Positions 38,476 through 51,014 of a DNA stretch of 64,000 nucleotides are shown here, one piece after another. The DNA is from Cynocephalus volans (Eukaryota > Chordata > Mammalia > Dermoptera > Cynocephalidae): positions 186,438,071-186,502,070 of the forward strand of contig NC_084462.1 in the NCBI RefSeq assembly GCF_027409185.1, written 5' to 3'. The position numbers and the translations under genes are program-made. Under the pieces are notes generated by a model. It had not been told where the DNA came from and ran no database searches. It saw only the letters and a program-made list of their open reading frames with translations. Numbering within the stretch: position 1 is the stretch's first letter; every line of letters starts with the position of its first letter.

Positions 38476-41400
38476 GGAGAGGTGGGCAGCCGAGTACCTG
38501 TGTGTGTTTCTTATCATAACAACAACATCAAACACAATCTGGAGAAGGTGAGATTTAGGAAACCTTATTCAGTTTTTCCAATAACTGAGTTTATAATACA
38601 AGCAAGGCCCCTGAAATCTGGAGAGAGACTAGAACTTTCAGGGAGAGCAAGGTCAGCACATCAGCTGATCTGGGGCGGAGGCTGCTGGACGACACATCAA
38701 CTAGCACCAGATGAAGCTAGAAACATGCGCGGGGTCTGTTGCAGCTGAGTGTGGTGAACGAGTTACAGTGTGAAATGCCCAGGAGCCACAGTCCCGACAG
38801 GAAACTTGTCCTGAATCCCTTTCATCTAAGGTGGGGGCAGCCACAAAAAAACTCCATTTCCCCAAGGTTTAGGCAGAAGCACTGTGGAAACAGAGCAAAC
38901 CCACATTAGGAGATGAAAAAGGTATGCTTAGGACAAATTGCTGCTTGTCAAGAGTGGATTTTGGCAGCAGTGATCAGCTCACCCCCCTGTGGATGGATGG
39001 CGGGTGTCCTCACAGGAAGAGGGCCAGGTGTCAGGTGGGTGGGATGTCAATCACCATGACCACAGGCACTCAGGGGAGGGGCTGGGCCAGCCTTGCTGGG
39101 AGGAGCTCTGGTCACTTGCATGGTCTGAGCTGAGGGAAGCCCTGAGATGCACACAGGGTTCTAGAAAGAGTGGAGAAGAATCGGTTAAGTTATTTATAAT
39201 AAAACTCTTATTCCTTGAACTTCTCACCCAGCAGAGGAATGGCTTTCATTTAGAATTCAAACTGTAAACTAATCGAGGAAATTCTAGCACAAGTAATTAC
39301 ACTAATTACTGAGAGAATATTTCTAGAAAGGCAGAGTGGCCACCGAGGACTAATATTTCAGAGTTTGTGGAGCCCAAGGCATGAGGACAGGATCAGTAGG
39401 ATGGGACATCTCTGGATGCTAATTGTCGCACTAGGAGCAGTGCGTAGAGTTGTGTGTGTAGACCGTGGGTTGTAACAAGCTAACAGGAGGATGCAACTTG
39501 CAAAGACCTGGAGGCCTCCAGGACATTCCACATGTTCAGTTTATGATGAATAACGTGAGACACGTGGGTGGTGGTGGGATTTCTCAAGAAGTGTCTCCTG
39601 TGCCAGCTGCTAAGAAAACCAGTCGGGAGGTGTCCAGGTGTGAGGCAGTCGAGGTGGTAGAAACCCTTTAGGTCGCTCTGAGCCACACGGGCTGTGTGAT
39701 CCTGGTGTCTCACCCAACATCCTTTTTATCCTCCAAAGACTTTGTGCTGTGAGGAGCTCACACACAGGTCAGGGTTTTACTCTGTGAGGAGGAGACGAAC
39801 AGGAAGACATGCGCTGAGAACACAGTGAACCATTGCCAGGTTCTTATTAGTTACACGGACAGGAGTGTCTCTTGTCAATTTGATGATTGCAATTTTTGTG
39901 GTTAGAGCGTTAAGAGGACAGCTGAGTTAAATGATAACTTCAGAGGACAAAAGTATAAAGAAATGGCAGAAATCATTGTTTCTAGACGTGTGTGCTGCAC
40001 TCAATACTCTTCAATTATTTCTCTATCTGTATTCAAATTTAAAATAAGAACACTTGCATCGTTTCTGCTAATTGTTACTTGTTATTTCCCCATATATGAT
40101 TTCAGCTGTGATTGCTCCCTTTTTCCTAATATAGGAATTTCCATTAATAACTCTTATTTTACCTGAATATTTGGGCTCTGTTCCCTGGGGACATTGGAGA
40201 TTTCTTGGTGCCCAGGCCATCCAGCCCACTTGCTGGTCACTCTGTGACCTCAGCACACAGGAGTGTGTCCATGACAGAGCTGGACCCCTGGCAGGACCAT
40301 CTAGACATTCTCTACCATCAGGCATGTGGGTTGTGAGAGGAGCTCAGGGGGCAGCAGATGGCTGTGTTCCCACATGACCCATCCTGCCCTGCAGTGGTGC
40401 CTGCGTGGCCTGGAATCATGTGTGTATGTGACCCAGGGGCTCATCGGGACATCTGAGGCAGCTCAGGTCCCCTGAGTGTAACTTGCCATGGGGTGTCCAC
40501 AGACAGATGGACACATGAGACAGATGTTAGGAGGTGAGGTGGGTTTGTGCTCTGATGGTCAGGCTTTGCTGAGCCTCCACCCTGCTCCTGCCTCAGAGCT
40601 GGGAAGAGTGACCTTGGCTTAGACTCCATGGACCTCAGTGTCTAGGACAGATTATTTTGAATTTAGACAGTGGAAGACAGAGGTGATTATGGGGCCAGTA
40701 GTTTCTGTGTGATACTTAAGGGACAGCAGAGGGCAGGCAGGGACCAGGTCTCCATCCAGATAGTTCTCTTTATCTACATGAAATTCCTGTGTGGAAACTG
40801 AGAGACACATCTTAGGACACTGACCCAGGGCTGATTTTAGAGCCCCTGCCCAGAACACAGTCCAGCAGGGCTGTGATGCATTTTCTTCTCTGCACCCGTC
40901 CTCATGCTTCACAGGGAAACCTGACGGCCGCACCTTGGGTTTGGCTGCTCTTCCATCCAGAGGTCCAAGGGATCGACAGGCAGCGAGGCACACCCTGAAC
41001 ACCCGTGTCCACCTGCGTGGATGAGGAGCAAGAGGTGGAACTTCCACAGTAAAACACGACGCTCGTGGGACAGAGGTCCCGGTGGATGACACACGGGGCA
41101 GACCTGCAACTGCCTGAGACAGACGCTGGAACCCCAGACCGAAGAAACATGGGCTCCATTGCGTTTCTCTTTGTGGGAAATAATTCACAGTCACGTGTAG
41201 GATGAAAATCTTCTGGATGATCTGGTTTATTTATTTATTTATTTTTAATAAAGAAAATAAATGTCATATGAGAAAATGGCAAAATGATGTTTGTGAGTGC
41301 AAATATCACACCTGGAAAGAATGTTATTTTCTCCTTCCTCACCTCCAGTGGAAATGCGAGTAATTATAGAAATAAACAAACAAAAATCAGAAAGTGTCCC

Positions 41401-41479
41401 TGGGGTCACTGAGAGCTAGAAGAAGAGACAAAGTCCCTGATCCCCACAGAACGTCTCTTCTCAGCTCCTCTCTGCACCT
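38476..41479. other. V-intergenic sequence shared with the first module
   Basis: No gene is seen. Blocks at 38,970-39,130, 39,300-39,820 and 40,190-40,620 align with 9,640-11,950. 40,690-41,050 aligns with the V4 3' flank at 17,340-17,720 and 62,440-62,800. Reading frames here, including a 180-codon minus-strand one at 40,652-41,194, show no domain. Confidence 0.6.
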
Positions 41480-41720
41480 GCTCCTGGCGTGGTTACGATT
41501 AGAGTGGACCCTGAGGGCCCCCTCAGCACAGCTGCCTTTTGTCTCCCTGCAGGGAGGTCTGTGTCTGGGTTCACACGGATTCAAATTCTTACTCACAAAT
41601 AAGAAAATAGAATAGTTGTGCATGTACGTAGGTGGGTGTGGATCGGTTGCTACTGTGTCCTCAGATCCCAGAAGATAATAGGACACCTTGGAAAAAGAGC
41701 TCCTGACATTTAGAGGTATT
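41480..41720 (-). pseudogene. Decayed IGHV relic (framework-3 end plus signal remnant)
   Basis: On the minus strand, 'ttatcttctgggatctgaggacacagtagcaac' corresponds to the end of framework 3 (L-G-S-E-D-T-V-A). Further on, 'gtgaacccagacacagacctccctgcaggg' corresponds to the spacer end, nonamer and downstream flank of a V segment. The Y-Y-C codons and heptamer are gone, and about 70 unrelated bases lie between. No leader is recognised. Confidence 0.55.
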
Positions 41721-41795
41721 ACTAATGACAGATGTAGCAGATACCAGATCAAGTTATAATGCTAATGGGAAGACTCTAAACAATTTCAGATCTTC

Positions 41796-41798
<3 letters not shown>

Positions 41799-41841
<43 letters not shown>

Positions 41842-41846
41842 TGTGT
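41799..41846 (+). repeat. (TG)n microsatellite
   Basis: About 48 bases of TG with one TATG interruption. Confidence 0.95.
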
Positions 41847-41904
41847 TGTGAGTTTTTCCTTTTACTTGCCTCTCATCGGGAAATATGTATCAATGAGATT
41901 TTTT

Positions 41905-42190
41905 TATATTTATTTATTTATTATTTTAATTGAACAACATACAATGTAGTTGATTTTCATGTCCCTTTGCCAGTTCCTCCTTTCACCCCTCCCCCTACCA
42001 CTCCCACAATTGACATCGTGTCTGTCCACTTGTCTTAACACATTTGAGCAATTGTGATTATTGTGTCTTCTTACCCCACATTTGTTTGCATATTTAATAA
42101 TTCATTTTTATTACCTCCCTCAAATAAGTGGGAACACGTGGTGTTTCTCTTTCTGTACCTCACGTATTTCTCTTAATATAATTTATGTGT
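41905..42190 (-). mobile_element. Antisense L1 3'-UTR fragment
   Basis: The plus strand starts with a T-rich tail (tatttatttattattttaattg), then 'tgattttcatgtccctttgccag' and 'aagtgggaacacgtggtgtttctc'. This is a 3' end of an L1 on the minus strand. Confidence 0.7.
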
Positions 42191-42559
42191 AACTAGTTGA
42201 GTTTCAAAAGTAAACCAATTTGCTGTTACCCACAGTTAAAGGGCTGGTGAATCTCAAGTACTGTTGATATCGTGCATGTAAGCTGAACATCCCAGGACGT
42301 TTGCATGCACAAAAATCTCATATTTTTACAAATTTCATGTGAAGACTCACACGTGAATGCTTTTCCAGGTCAGCATTTTAAATAACACTTCCTCCAAGGA
42401 AATGTTGCAAACTTATACCTCAGCAACACAAACATGACAGTCTACATACTTCAGACTCTTCCATAAGTCAAAAAACATATTTAGTGATTGAGAATAAATG
42501 GAAATCCACAGACAAGCTCATGAACTTATTCTCTGATCTGTGGATATAATTAATTTCAC

Positions 42560-43060
42560 GAGTACTTCTATTTCAACGTGGACAGCTTGTATTAACTTTC
42601 CTTGTTGAATTGCTCTGGTCACAATTTATATGTTGAATAAAAGTGCTGAGAGTGGACATCCTACTTGTTTCAGATCTAGGAATAAAAGTTCATTCTTTCA
42701 ACATTGGGAATGATATTAGCTGTGGGCTTATCATACATTCTGAATCTATTGACTACAATGCAGAGGGAAAATGTTGTTTTCAGGAAATGTCATTGGGAAA
42801 ACTGAACGTTCAGATGTGAAAGAATAAATGTGAACCATTACTTTACACAATATTTAAAAATCAACACAAATCATTTAAATACCTAAATATAAGACCTAAA
42901 ACTGTAAAACTTCTAGAAGAAAGCTTAGGAGGAAATCATCATGACATTAGATTTGGCAATAATTTCTTAAATAATAGACTAAAAGCAAATATAGACAAAG
43001 CAATTTCAGACAAATACTGTGCATTGAAGGGAACAATTAACAGAGTGAAAATAAAACCTG
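42560..43060. mobile_element. Two old L1 pieces head-to-head
   Basis: 42,560-42,790 is antisense ORF2-like ('aaaagtgctgagagtggacatcc', 'attgggaatgatattagctgtggg'). 42,810-43,060 is sense ORF2-like ('taagacctaaaactgtaaaactt', 'aacaattaacagagtgaaa'). Both are diverged. Confidence 0.65.
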
Positions 43061-45489
43061 AGGTTCATGTGTGTGTTGTGTGTGTGTGCTGCATGTGTGC
43101 TATGAGAACAACATTTAGAGTTTCTCATGTTTTATGACAGGTTTCTTCACTCTGTGGCATATTTTTTTTATGCTTGTTGAAATATTCAATATGGTATTCT
43201 ATTTAAAGTTTTTAAAGTAGGCATGCATTTCTCCTAGAAGTGTTTTGTAAATACATGCAACCTCTCTGACCATCATGGTCACTTGCAGTGCTCCAGAGCA
43301 TCAGGTAATAGAAATTCTGATGGTTTAAACAGACAGCTCCTCACATCCTAGCACTTATTTTATATAATCTGACCCACCGAGAATATACAGAATCACTAAT
43401 TCGGGAGCTTTCAGTGATGCACACCCCATCACTCAATGTCACATGTCCCATGGTGTTGCAAAAACCACTTCCTGCAGGGCAGCTGGGTTCTTCCTGAAGG
43501 GGGTTGTGGGGTTCACTGTATTTGGTGGACTGTGATGTCAGTTTTTCTTGGAATCAAAGTGAACTTTGGAGATGGTGGATAGAGGTCCATTGGTCCTGAA
43601 TGTAACCAATACATTCAGCCGATGAAGGACCCAGCTGATCTTCCAGAATTTATAGAAAGATAGGACACATGGAACAATCAAACATTGATGAGAAGATCTG
43701 GATACATCTCTGAGAGGCAAACAAAGGTGTAAATGTCGCTAAAATCAATCTGTAATAAACTCATGCCATTCAGATGAGTTATTTATTAGTGAAAAGTTTG
43801 AGAGACTAGATATGAATGACATAAACATAATTTGTTGTGATTAGGAAGATTTTTGCAGCACTTGAACCTTTTGTAGAAAAATCAAGAACGACTATGAAGA
43901 AACAGAAAAGCCCAGTTTTTTTATTGTTTTCATGCCAATGTAAAAGCTATAAAATAGACCCACCAAGAAACAGTCGTACTAACAAATACACTGAAGTACA
44001 GAATGTAGACACACACAAAATAACACATATTGACATGCGTAAAATAACATCCACTAAGTGAAACATAAACATGCACTCACACATTAACAGCTGCACATTA
44101 AAACTCAAAACTTGCACGCTCAGTACAATGCACACATGGACACACACACTAATGCACACATCAACCTACATACTAACATACTAAAACATATAACACACAA
44201 ACCTAGAGTAAAACATGCCCATACAAATACAAGAATCACATGCCTGTTAGAAAAGTTATTTTTATTATTTTATGCATGCATAGAAAATAATAGACTCATT
44301 TGAAAACCCATCTCTAGCCCCCTTCTTCACCTTGTCACCATATACCTGCAGGGCCATGCTGAGGGTCCCAGTAGATTGTGATTGAGCACGTGCATCCCCT
44401 ACAATGCCCTGAACGCTGTGCAGACAGAGCTTCTCCCTGTGAGGACAAAGCCCACAAAACACTTTCTCACTCGGAACCTACCTTGGTGAATAGTACAGAG
44501 ATCACCTGATTTCTTTATGGCTCTGTCAGTGTTCGTGATGCCGAGCAGGTACTTTGACTCCATCTGGTTTCATCAGAACAGAAGAGCCCTGTGACATCTC
44601 AGAGAGTGACCGCTGGCTGCTCTACATGAGTGGCCGGCAGGACCCACAGAGAGACGTGGCATCTCCTGGGCACCCTGAGTTTATTTCTCTAGCACCTGCC
44701 TGAGGGTCCTGAGCTCCACAAGTGTTCAACAGAGATGCCCAGTTCTCAGACTAGCCCTGTGATCGGAGGTGCAGGGACGTGCGTCTGGTTACACTGACAA
44801 TAGGAATCATATGGGGCTCTTGACAAACACATGGGTTTCCAAACCTTGTCCAGGAATATGAGCTTTGAACAGGTTTGTGTCTTTTTCCCGACTCTACGGA
44901 ATCGAATTTTGGACAGTATTTACAGACTTTCAATGAATATTGATTGATTCGCATGTTACTTCTTTATTTTTTACCAACTTGGATCCATGTGCCTGCTACA
45001 AACTCAGATCCATAGTTTCCCCTTCACACACCTAGCTCAGCCAGCATAAGCTATTCCTGAAATCTCAATGTCTTAATGCTAAGATTAGTGTGAAACTGAA
45101 AATTCTGCAACATTTGAGTTAACAAAGCCATCTCATTCCTCCACATTCTTACAATTAAGCTTGCTAAAGCTTCAGAAATCCTCTCTTTGAGTGTATTTCT
45201 CATGGCCTTTTGAGTTACACAATAGCTCCCATTATAACAGGATAAACTTACAAACATCAGTAGTCTTTTAAAAATGCACGTGTGTGTGTGTGTGTGTATC
45301 ATGTTTGTATTTCTATATATCGTAAAAAGAAAAAGTAAAGTTTTGCAAAGAAACCCCTCCACAACCACCTCTGCACCTGCTCCTGGGTCTGGAGTCTGTG
45401 CTGGGTGGGTCCTGAGTGCCTCCTGCAGCCCATCTCTCGCCCTGCAGGGGAGTTTTATGTCTGGGCTCAAGGTGTGTTCTCCCAGCATC
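43061..45489. other. Intergenic, no recognised gene
   Basis: AT-rich spacer with imperfect CA-rich stretches at 43,070-43,100 and 43,990-44,200, and a (GT)n tract at 45,280-45,298. The last ~130 bases (45,360-45,489) resemble the conserved V 3' flank ('ctctgcacctgctcctgg', 'ctgggctcaag'). Confidence 0.55.
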
Positions 45490-45820
45490 TCTAGCTCAGT
45501 ATTAAATGGCTGTACCTGGGATTCAAGAAGCTCCTTCAATAACACCATATGATTTTGACATAACTCTTGATAGTGAATTTGACTTTCTAAACCCAGTCAA
45601 CTCTGAAAGAAGACTTTAGACAAGATTTTGTTAAAACACCAGGCAGCCCCTTCACTGAAGTGGATACAGAAGATACACACAGTGATTCCAGAAACTGGTG
45701 GTCCTGGGGAGGGTCTTTTACCTCCTTCAAGCTCTTCTCATAAAAGTTCACATCATAGAATATCTGTAAGTATAGAAACATGAGGCCCAACATCCAGCCC
45801 ACATGCACTCTTGCAAACAC
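45490..45820 (-). pseudogene. Decayed IGHV3-like relic
   Basis: The minus strand retains three landmarks of a V3 exon in order. The acceptor zone reads 'ctgtgtttgcaagagtgcatgtg' near 45,815. Framework 3 reads 'attcactatcaagag' near 45,570. The end reads 'acagccatttaatactgagctagaga' near 45,500, where the family has a tyrosine-tyrosine-cysteine end. It is followed by a degenerate heptamer and 'gagcccagacataaaac'. Cys104 is lost and the frame is broken repeatedly. I found no leader exon. An old relic of no coding value. Confidence 0.6.
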
Positions 45821-45829
45821 AGGCTCACA

Positions 45830-48495
45830 CGCTGCGGATAGTTATCTTCATAATGGGTGGAACACCTGTCCTTTCTTCCTGTACCTAGCACATGGGTAGT
45901 GCTCCCCACAATGACTCTGGCCCTGGGTGCGTGTCTTGCTTTGTCAAACAGAACCAAAGCAACAGGACTCAGGTGGAGACTGGGAAGGGCCTACGCAGTT
46001 GGTTTGCCTGTTTCCCAAGTGCCCGGGACCCCTGCAGATGCCCATGAGAAGGTTCCAGGCTCACTGAGCAGAGGATCACACACAAGGAGCCAAGCCCAGT
46101 CAGTGCACCCACAATTAACACCCTCGATGTGTGGAAAGGGTTCACCAGACCCACACGCCTGTTGTCCCCTGACTCAAGAACACAGTCAGGACCCGAGGGC
46201 AAAGCCGCAGAGGGGGGTTCAATGGTTCATCTCCCCAGGAGGAGGAGCAGAAGCAGGAGTTGACCTAGAAACAGGGGACATGGAAAAGTGGGCTTGGGGG
46301 CCAGGGCCCCTGTGGGCCAGTGTCTGCGATGGGAATCTGCCCCTACATCTTTCTGTTGGAGACGTCTCTCGTGGGGATCGTGTCCATGTCTTTTCTGCAC
46401 TGATGGGCTCACAGGCTGCTGAATTGTGTTTGTGGTTCTCAAGTCTCAGGCAGGAAAGAACGTCACTTAACAACAGCAGTTTAGGAGACACATCAGCTTC
46501 CTGGCCCAGTTACAGTAACTCTAGGCTTCCGACTTCAGCTCGGTGCTTGCATGGGATGGGTGTCCCCGTGAGTCTCACCCTGGAGTTATCACAGGCTGAC
46601 GCTGCCTGAGAGAGCGGCGCTGAGGTTCTTTAATAGTTGCAGCTCTCAGAGTCTTCTAATCACCCACTGTTTACAATTGTTTCTCGCGTGTTGTCTTTGG
46701 GCTCCCCTAAGCTCTCCTACTCAGAATCTGAGCATTGGCAACTTTCAGATTTAATCCACTCTTACTTTTCTGGTCTAGTGGAAAAGAGTGGGGTATGAGA
46801 ATGTTACATATGTTTATGAAATTGATTACTAATGTCCTCATGTCTCCACGATGTTCCTTTCACAAGGGCCCTTCCTGTCACGACTCATTTTCCTCCGCCC
46901 TCTACTCAAGTTGCTAAAGCATCTTCCTCTGTTTCCTTGAATCTCACCTCCTCTGAGTGTTTTCAACTGTTTAGGTGACACAGAATCACTGCATATGGAT
47001 CTAGAGTGGGAAGAAGTCTCTTCTCTCTCTCACAGTAAGGTTTGAAAATGTTACTGGGAAGGAGAATCTTCCCGGTGAAGGCTGTGGCTGCACATCTCAG
47101 GGATTAGTCCTGCACGTGACAGATGCATGAGGGGACCTATCTCAGTCCTCAACCTGGGAACCTGGAGATTCCTGCATGGAAAGGCCACAGTGATGTGGGG
47201 TGTGCAAATCCCAGGAGGTCTCACCCTCACATACTCCACAACTGTCCCCATCCATTTATAGAAATTTTATGGAAACGTTTTTACCAGATTGGACCTGTGG
47301 CAGCTTCAGATTTAGGCTAAAAGTTCTCACCTGTCATTCTGGATGTGCCTGTCTCTCCAGTTTTTAGGGCACCAGTTTTATCTGCAATTTCAGTGCTATG
47401 ATGGGCCCATGACCAGCACTGATGTTCAGTTTGTCTAGATTGCTCTTGTTCTTAGAGTAAGGGTAACAATTTCCAAGCTTTCTGAATGTTTGAGAAGAAA
47501 CCAGAAGCACCTTTAGAGGTTGACTTTGACCGGCTACTCGGAGGAGTATTCTGATTTCACCAAGTGTAAGTGACACCTGGGCAGACATAATTAGATATGG
47601 AACAAACCAAAAGATGGGAAGACGCGCATGCACAACAAATGGACTTTTCACGTTTTCTTCCCAGCCATGGAGTTAAGCTTCATTTCCCAGGGGCCCTGCA
47701 GCTGGAGTTGGAAATGTGAGGTGAAGTTCTGGATGACGGACAGAGGGAGGAGTTGTGATGATAGTCATTCCACTGTCCCACCATCTGGCTCTGTTATCAA
47801 GGTCACGTCTAGGGGAAGTGTTGTGATCATGCAGGGTCCTCGGTCCAGTTCTCATCATTAACGATTTCTGCATTTCCTAGTGAGACATGAGGACATGAAT
47901 TCACAGTGGTCACGGTGTGTCTTCAGGAACGGGTCAATGAAAACCAGGTCACATGCCCTCCACAAGAAAAACAACACACAATCTAGATAAAAATGTCAAA
48001 ATCTACATTTGAAGACTCTTGAATTTGGCAAAAGGCACACAAGGGAAGGGGCTCATGTGTGAGAAGCCCTGAGCCTCAGAAGAGGCCGTCACTGTCTGAA
48101 ATTCTAGTGGAGGCTGCTGTCATCTCCACCCAGGACGTATTCATGACTCACCAGACAGAATCCCAGTGAACAACCTGCTTCTGGATGAAAGGCCTCGGGA
48201 CACAGAAAGTAAAACCTTTGACAGACATCTAGATTCTGTGAACTTTGGATGAATTAACCAAGACAGGGACAGATCTATCAAGGGTGGAACTGTTAACATC
48301 AAGGCACTTAAGTATAACCTCTGACAGGTCATGAGCTGGTCACTAATTATGCTTATTCTCAGGTAACCACACTAAATGATAAAATATAGAAGATGCAGTA
48401 CAAGAACATAACAATAATAAAAAATAAAATGTAAGAAATGAGCAAAAACTTCATACGCAAAACAAGTTTTTCCAATATTTTAACCATACATATTT
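45830..48495. other. Intergenic, no recognised gene
   Basis: Relatively GC-rich to 46,650, then AT-richer. A 250-codon plus-strand reading frame at 45,857-46,609 shows no domain, low-complexity turns and no visible homology, so I do not call it. Nothing else is identifiable. Confidence 0.5.
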
Positions 48496-48499
48496 CCAT

Positions 48500-50319
48500 A
48501 TTTTGAATATTTATTATTATTAGCATAGTCATCATTCCAAATCATAATCTCTGCCCATGTCCACAACCTGACCTATTACTTCCAACCGCCCTCCCTCCTG
48601 ACCCCCATCGTGAGTATCCATAGCCCTGTTCTGTCCTTGAGAAAGTTCAACATATTGTTGTGGCATTGAATTATTCCGTCTTTCTCTCTCTCTTTCTTTC
48701 TCCCTTCCTTCCTTCCTCCCTCCCTTCCTTCCTTCCTTCCTTCCTTCCTTCTTTCCTTCCTTCCTTCCTTCCTTCCTTCCTTCCTTCCTTCCTTCCTTCC
48801 TTCCTTCCTTCCTTCCTTTCTTTCTTTCTCCCTTCCTTCCTTCCTTCCTTCCTTCCTTCCTTCCTTCCTTCCTTCCTTCCTTCCTTCCTTCCTTCCTTCC
48901 TTCCTTCCTAGCACACAGTTATGAGTGAGAATGTGCTATTACTGTTACTTTCTCTGGCTTAATTTACTTAACATAATTTTCTCCAGGTTCATCCATGTTG
49001 CTGCAAATGGAAAACTTTCCTTATTTTTAATGGCTGAGTAGTATTCCAATGTGCACATATACCACACTTTCCTTATCCAATCATTTGTCAATGGAAATTT
49101 ACGTTGACACCACCTCTAGGCTGTTGTAAATAGAGCTGTGATGAGCATGGGAGTGCAGGTGTCCCTTGGACACGATGACTTCCCTTCCTCTGGATATACA
49201 CCCAGCAGTGGGTTGCTGGATCATATGGCAGTGATATCAGTAGTTCTCTGAGGCATCCCATACTGTTTTCCATAATGGCTGTGCTAACTTACAGTCCCAA
49301 CAACAGTTTAGGAGAATTCCCCTTTCCCTGCGTCCTCACCTCACCCGTGTTTGCTGTTCTCGGTCTTGTTAACAACGGCCAGGATGACTTGGGTGGGATT
49401 ATATCTCAATGTAGTTTTATTTGCATTTCTCAGATGACTAGTGATGCTGAATATTTTTTCATGTACCTGTTGGCCATTTGTATACGTTCCTTTGAAAAAT
49501 ATTTATTAATTTCATTTGCTAATTTTTTAATAACATGATGATGATGATGATGACGATGATTATTTTATTTATTTATTTATTTATTTTAATGTATAGCTGT
49601 TTATTTGTATATTCTGGATATTATTGCCGTATTGGGGTGTATCATTTACAAATATTTTATCCCATTCAAGAGGTTGTCTTTTCACTCTTTGGATTATTTC
49701 CTTTGCTGTACAGAAGTTGTTTGATATAATACCATTTATTTAAGTTTTCTTTTGTTGCTTGTGCTTCTGGGGTAGGATTCATAAAGTCTTTGACCAGTCT
49801 TATTACCTGGACTGTTTCCCCTGTATTTTCCTTTAATAATTTTATGGTTTCAGATTTTATAATTAAGATTAATCCGTTTTGTATTGGTATTGGTATATGG
49901 TGAGATGTACAGGTCCAATTTCATTTTACTGCATTTGGAAATGTCCATTCTTCCCCCCAAAATCTACAGATTCAATATAATTCCCATCAAAGTATCAATG
50001 GGATTCTTCACAGAAATACAGAAAGCAACCCAAACGTTCATATGGAATAACAAACGACCCCAGATATCCAAAGCAATCCTAAGAAAAAAACAACATAAAG
50101 CTGGAGGCATAACACTATCTGATTTCAAATTATAACGCAAAGCTATTGCAACCACAATGGTGTTGTACTGGCATAAATAGAGACACTCAGATCAGTGGAA
50201 CAGAAGAGAAAACCCGGGAATCAACCACATACTTACAGCCAACTGATCTTTGACAAATGCAGCCAGAACGTACATTGGGGAAAAGACTGACTCTTCAGTA
50301 GATCGTGCTGGAAAACTGG
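48500..50319 (-). mobile_element. 5'-truncated L1 with inverted 5' segment
   Basis: 48,500-49,956 is L1 on the minus strand. It has a T-rich tail with 'gaatatttattattattagcatag', the 3' UTR, then ORF2 antisense landmarks such as 'ggctgagtagtattccaatg', 'tggatatacacccagcagtggg' and 'tttgcatttctcagatgac'. 49,957-50,319 is ORF2 in the opposite (plus) sense ('caacccaaacgttcatatgg', 'aagctggaggcataacac', ending 'gtgctggaaaactgga'). The inverted piece ends where the other resumes in L1 order (ggacatttccaaatgc), the mark of twin priming. A CCTT tract interrupts the 3' part. Confidence 0.85.
48681..48909 (+). repeat. (CCTT)n microsatellite within L1 3' UTR
   Basis: About 230 bases of CCTT with a few TTTC and CCC interruptions. 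It lies at the same position of the L1 3' end as the GAAA tracts at 5.3 and 23.3 kb, read on the other strand. Confidence 0.96.
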
Positions 50320-50331
50320 ACACTCACTGTG

Positions 50332-50771
50332 TCTCCTGCACAGTCGTTCATGGCTGTGTCCTCAGTGGTCACGGAGCTCAGCTGCAATGAGAACTGGTTC
50401 TCGGCCCCTCAGCAGTGATGGAGATGTGGCCCTGAGTCAAGGGGCCATAGTTTGTCCTCCATGATGATCCGCTGTAGTGACCATATCCAAGCCGTTGACG
50501 CCCCTTCCCCAGAGGCTGGCAGATCCAGCTCCAACCACAACCCCTGGAGACGGAGTAACCAGAGACGGTGCAGGTGAGGGAGAGGGTCTGCGATGGCTTC
50601 GCCAGTCCTGGGTGTGACTCCTGTGGCTGCACCTAGGACAGGACACCTGGAAAAAGAGGGAAAATCCTCGTGAGTGTCACACAGCACACTCCTCCTATCA
50701 CATTTCTGAAACCCTTGATGCTCACACGGGGAAGCTGTCAGCAGACAAAGGAAAAAGGGTAAAATGTTCAT
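50332..50771 (-). pseudogene. IGHV: IGHV4-like variable segment, pseudogene with truncated recombination signal
   Basis: The leader exon is 50,771-50,726 (MNILPFFLCLLTASP, donor T|GTGAG). The V exon is 50,646-50,332. It reads [19 protein letters not shown], Cys23 kept, CDR1 GYSVSRGCG, then [11 protein letters not shown]. The lesions are a TAG at residue 1 of the mature domain (50,635-50,633), a frame break in framework 3 near 50,400-50,410, Arg to Cys in the WIRQ motif, and Met-Asn-Asp in place of the V-Y-Y before Cys104. The heptamer CACAGTG is intact at 50,331-50,325, but L1 sequence begins within about 6 bases, so spacer and nonamer are gone and it should not rearrange. The promoter octamer is degenerate (ATGCGAAC at 50,898-50,891). 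Confidence 0.9.
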
Positions 50772-51014
50772 CTTCTTGAGAGACAGAACAATGTCTTTCA
50801 CAGAGAAACTACACAGGATGATGAGAGATTGAGGGAGAAATCTGACAATCCCCAGCATTGTCACCCTGATATAAGCAGAGCTTGGGGGAAGTTCGCATGT
50901 GCCAGGAGCCCTCAACACCCAAGAATGAGGAAGTGCAGTGACCATGTGCATCCAAGCCGCTTCCCAGAGCTGGGCTCAGGCACCAGAGGATGCACACTGT
51001 CCTCATCTAAATCT

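Noticed and set aside
45857-46609. 250-codon plus-strand open frame
   Set aside because: No domain, no recognisable homology, antisense frames also open, lies beside a V relic. It looks like chance in a GC-richer stretch.
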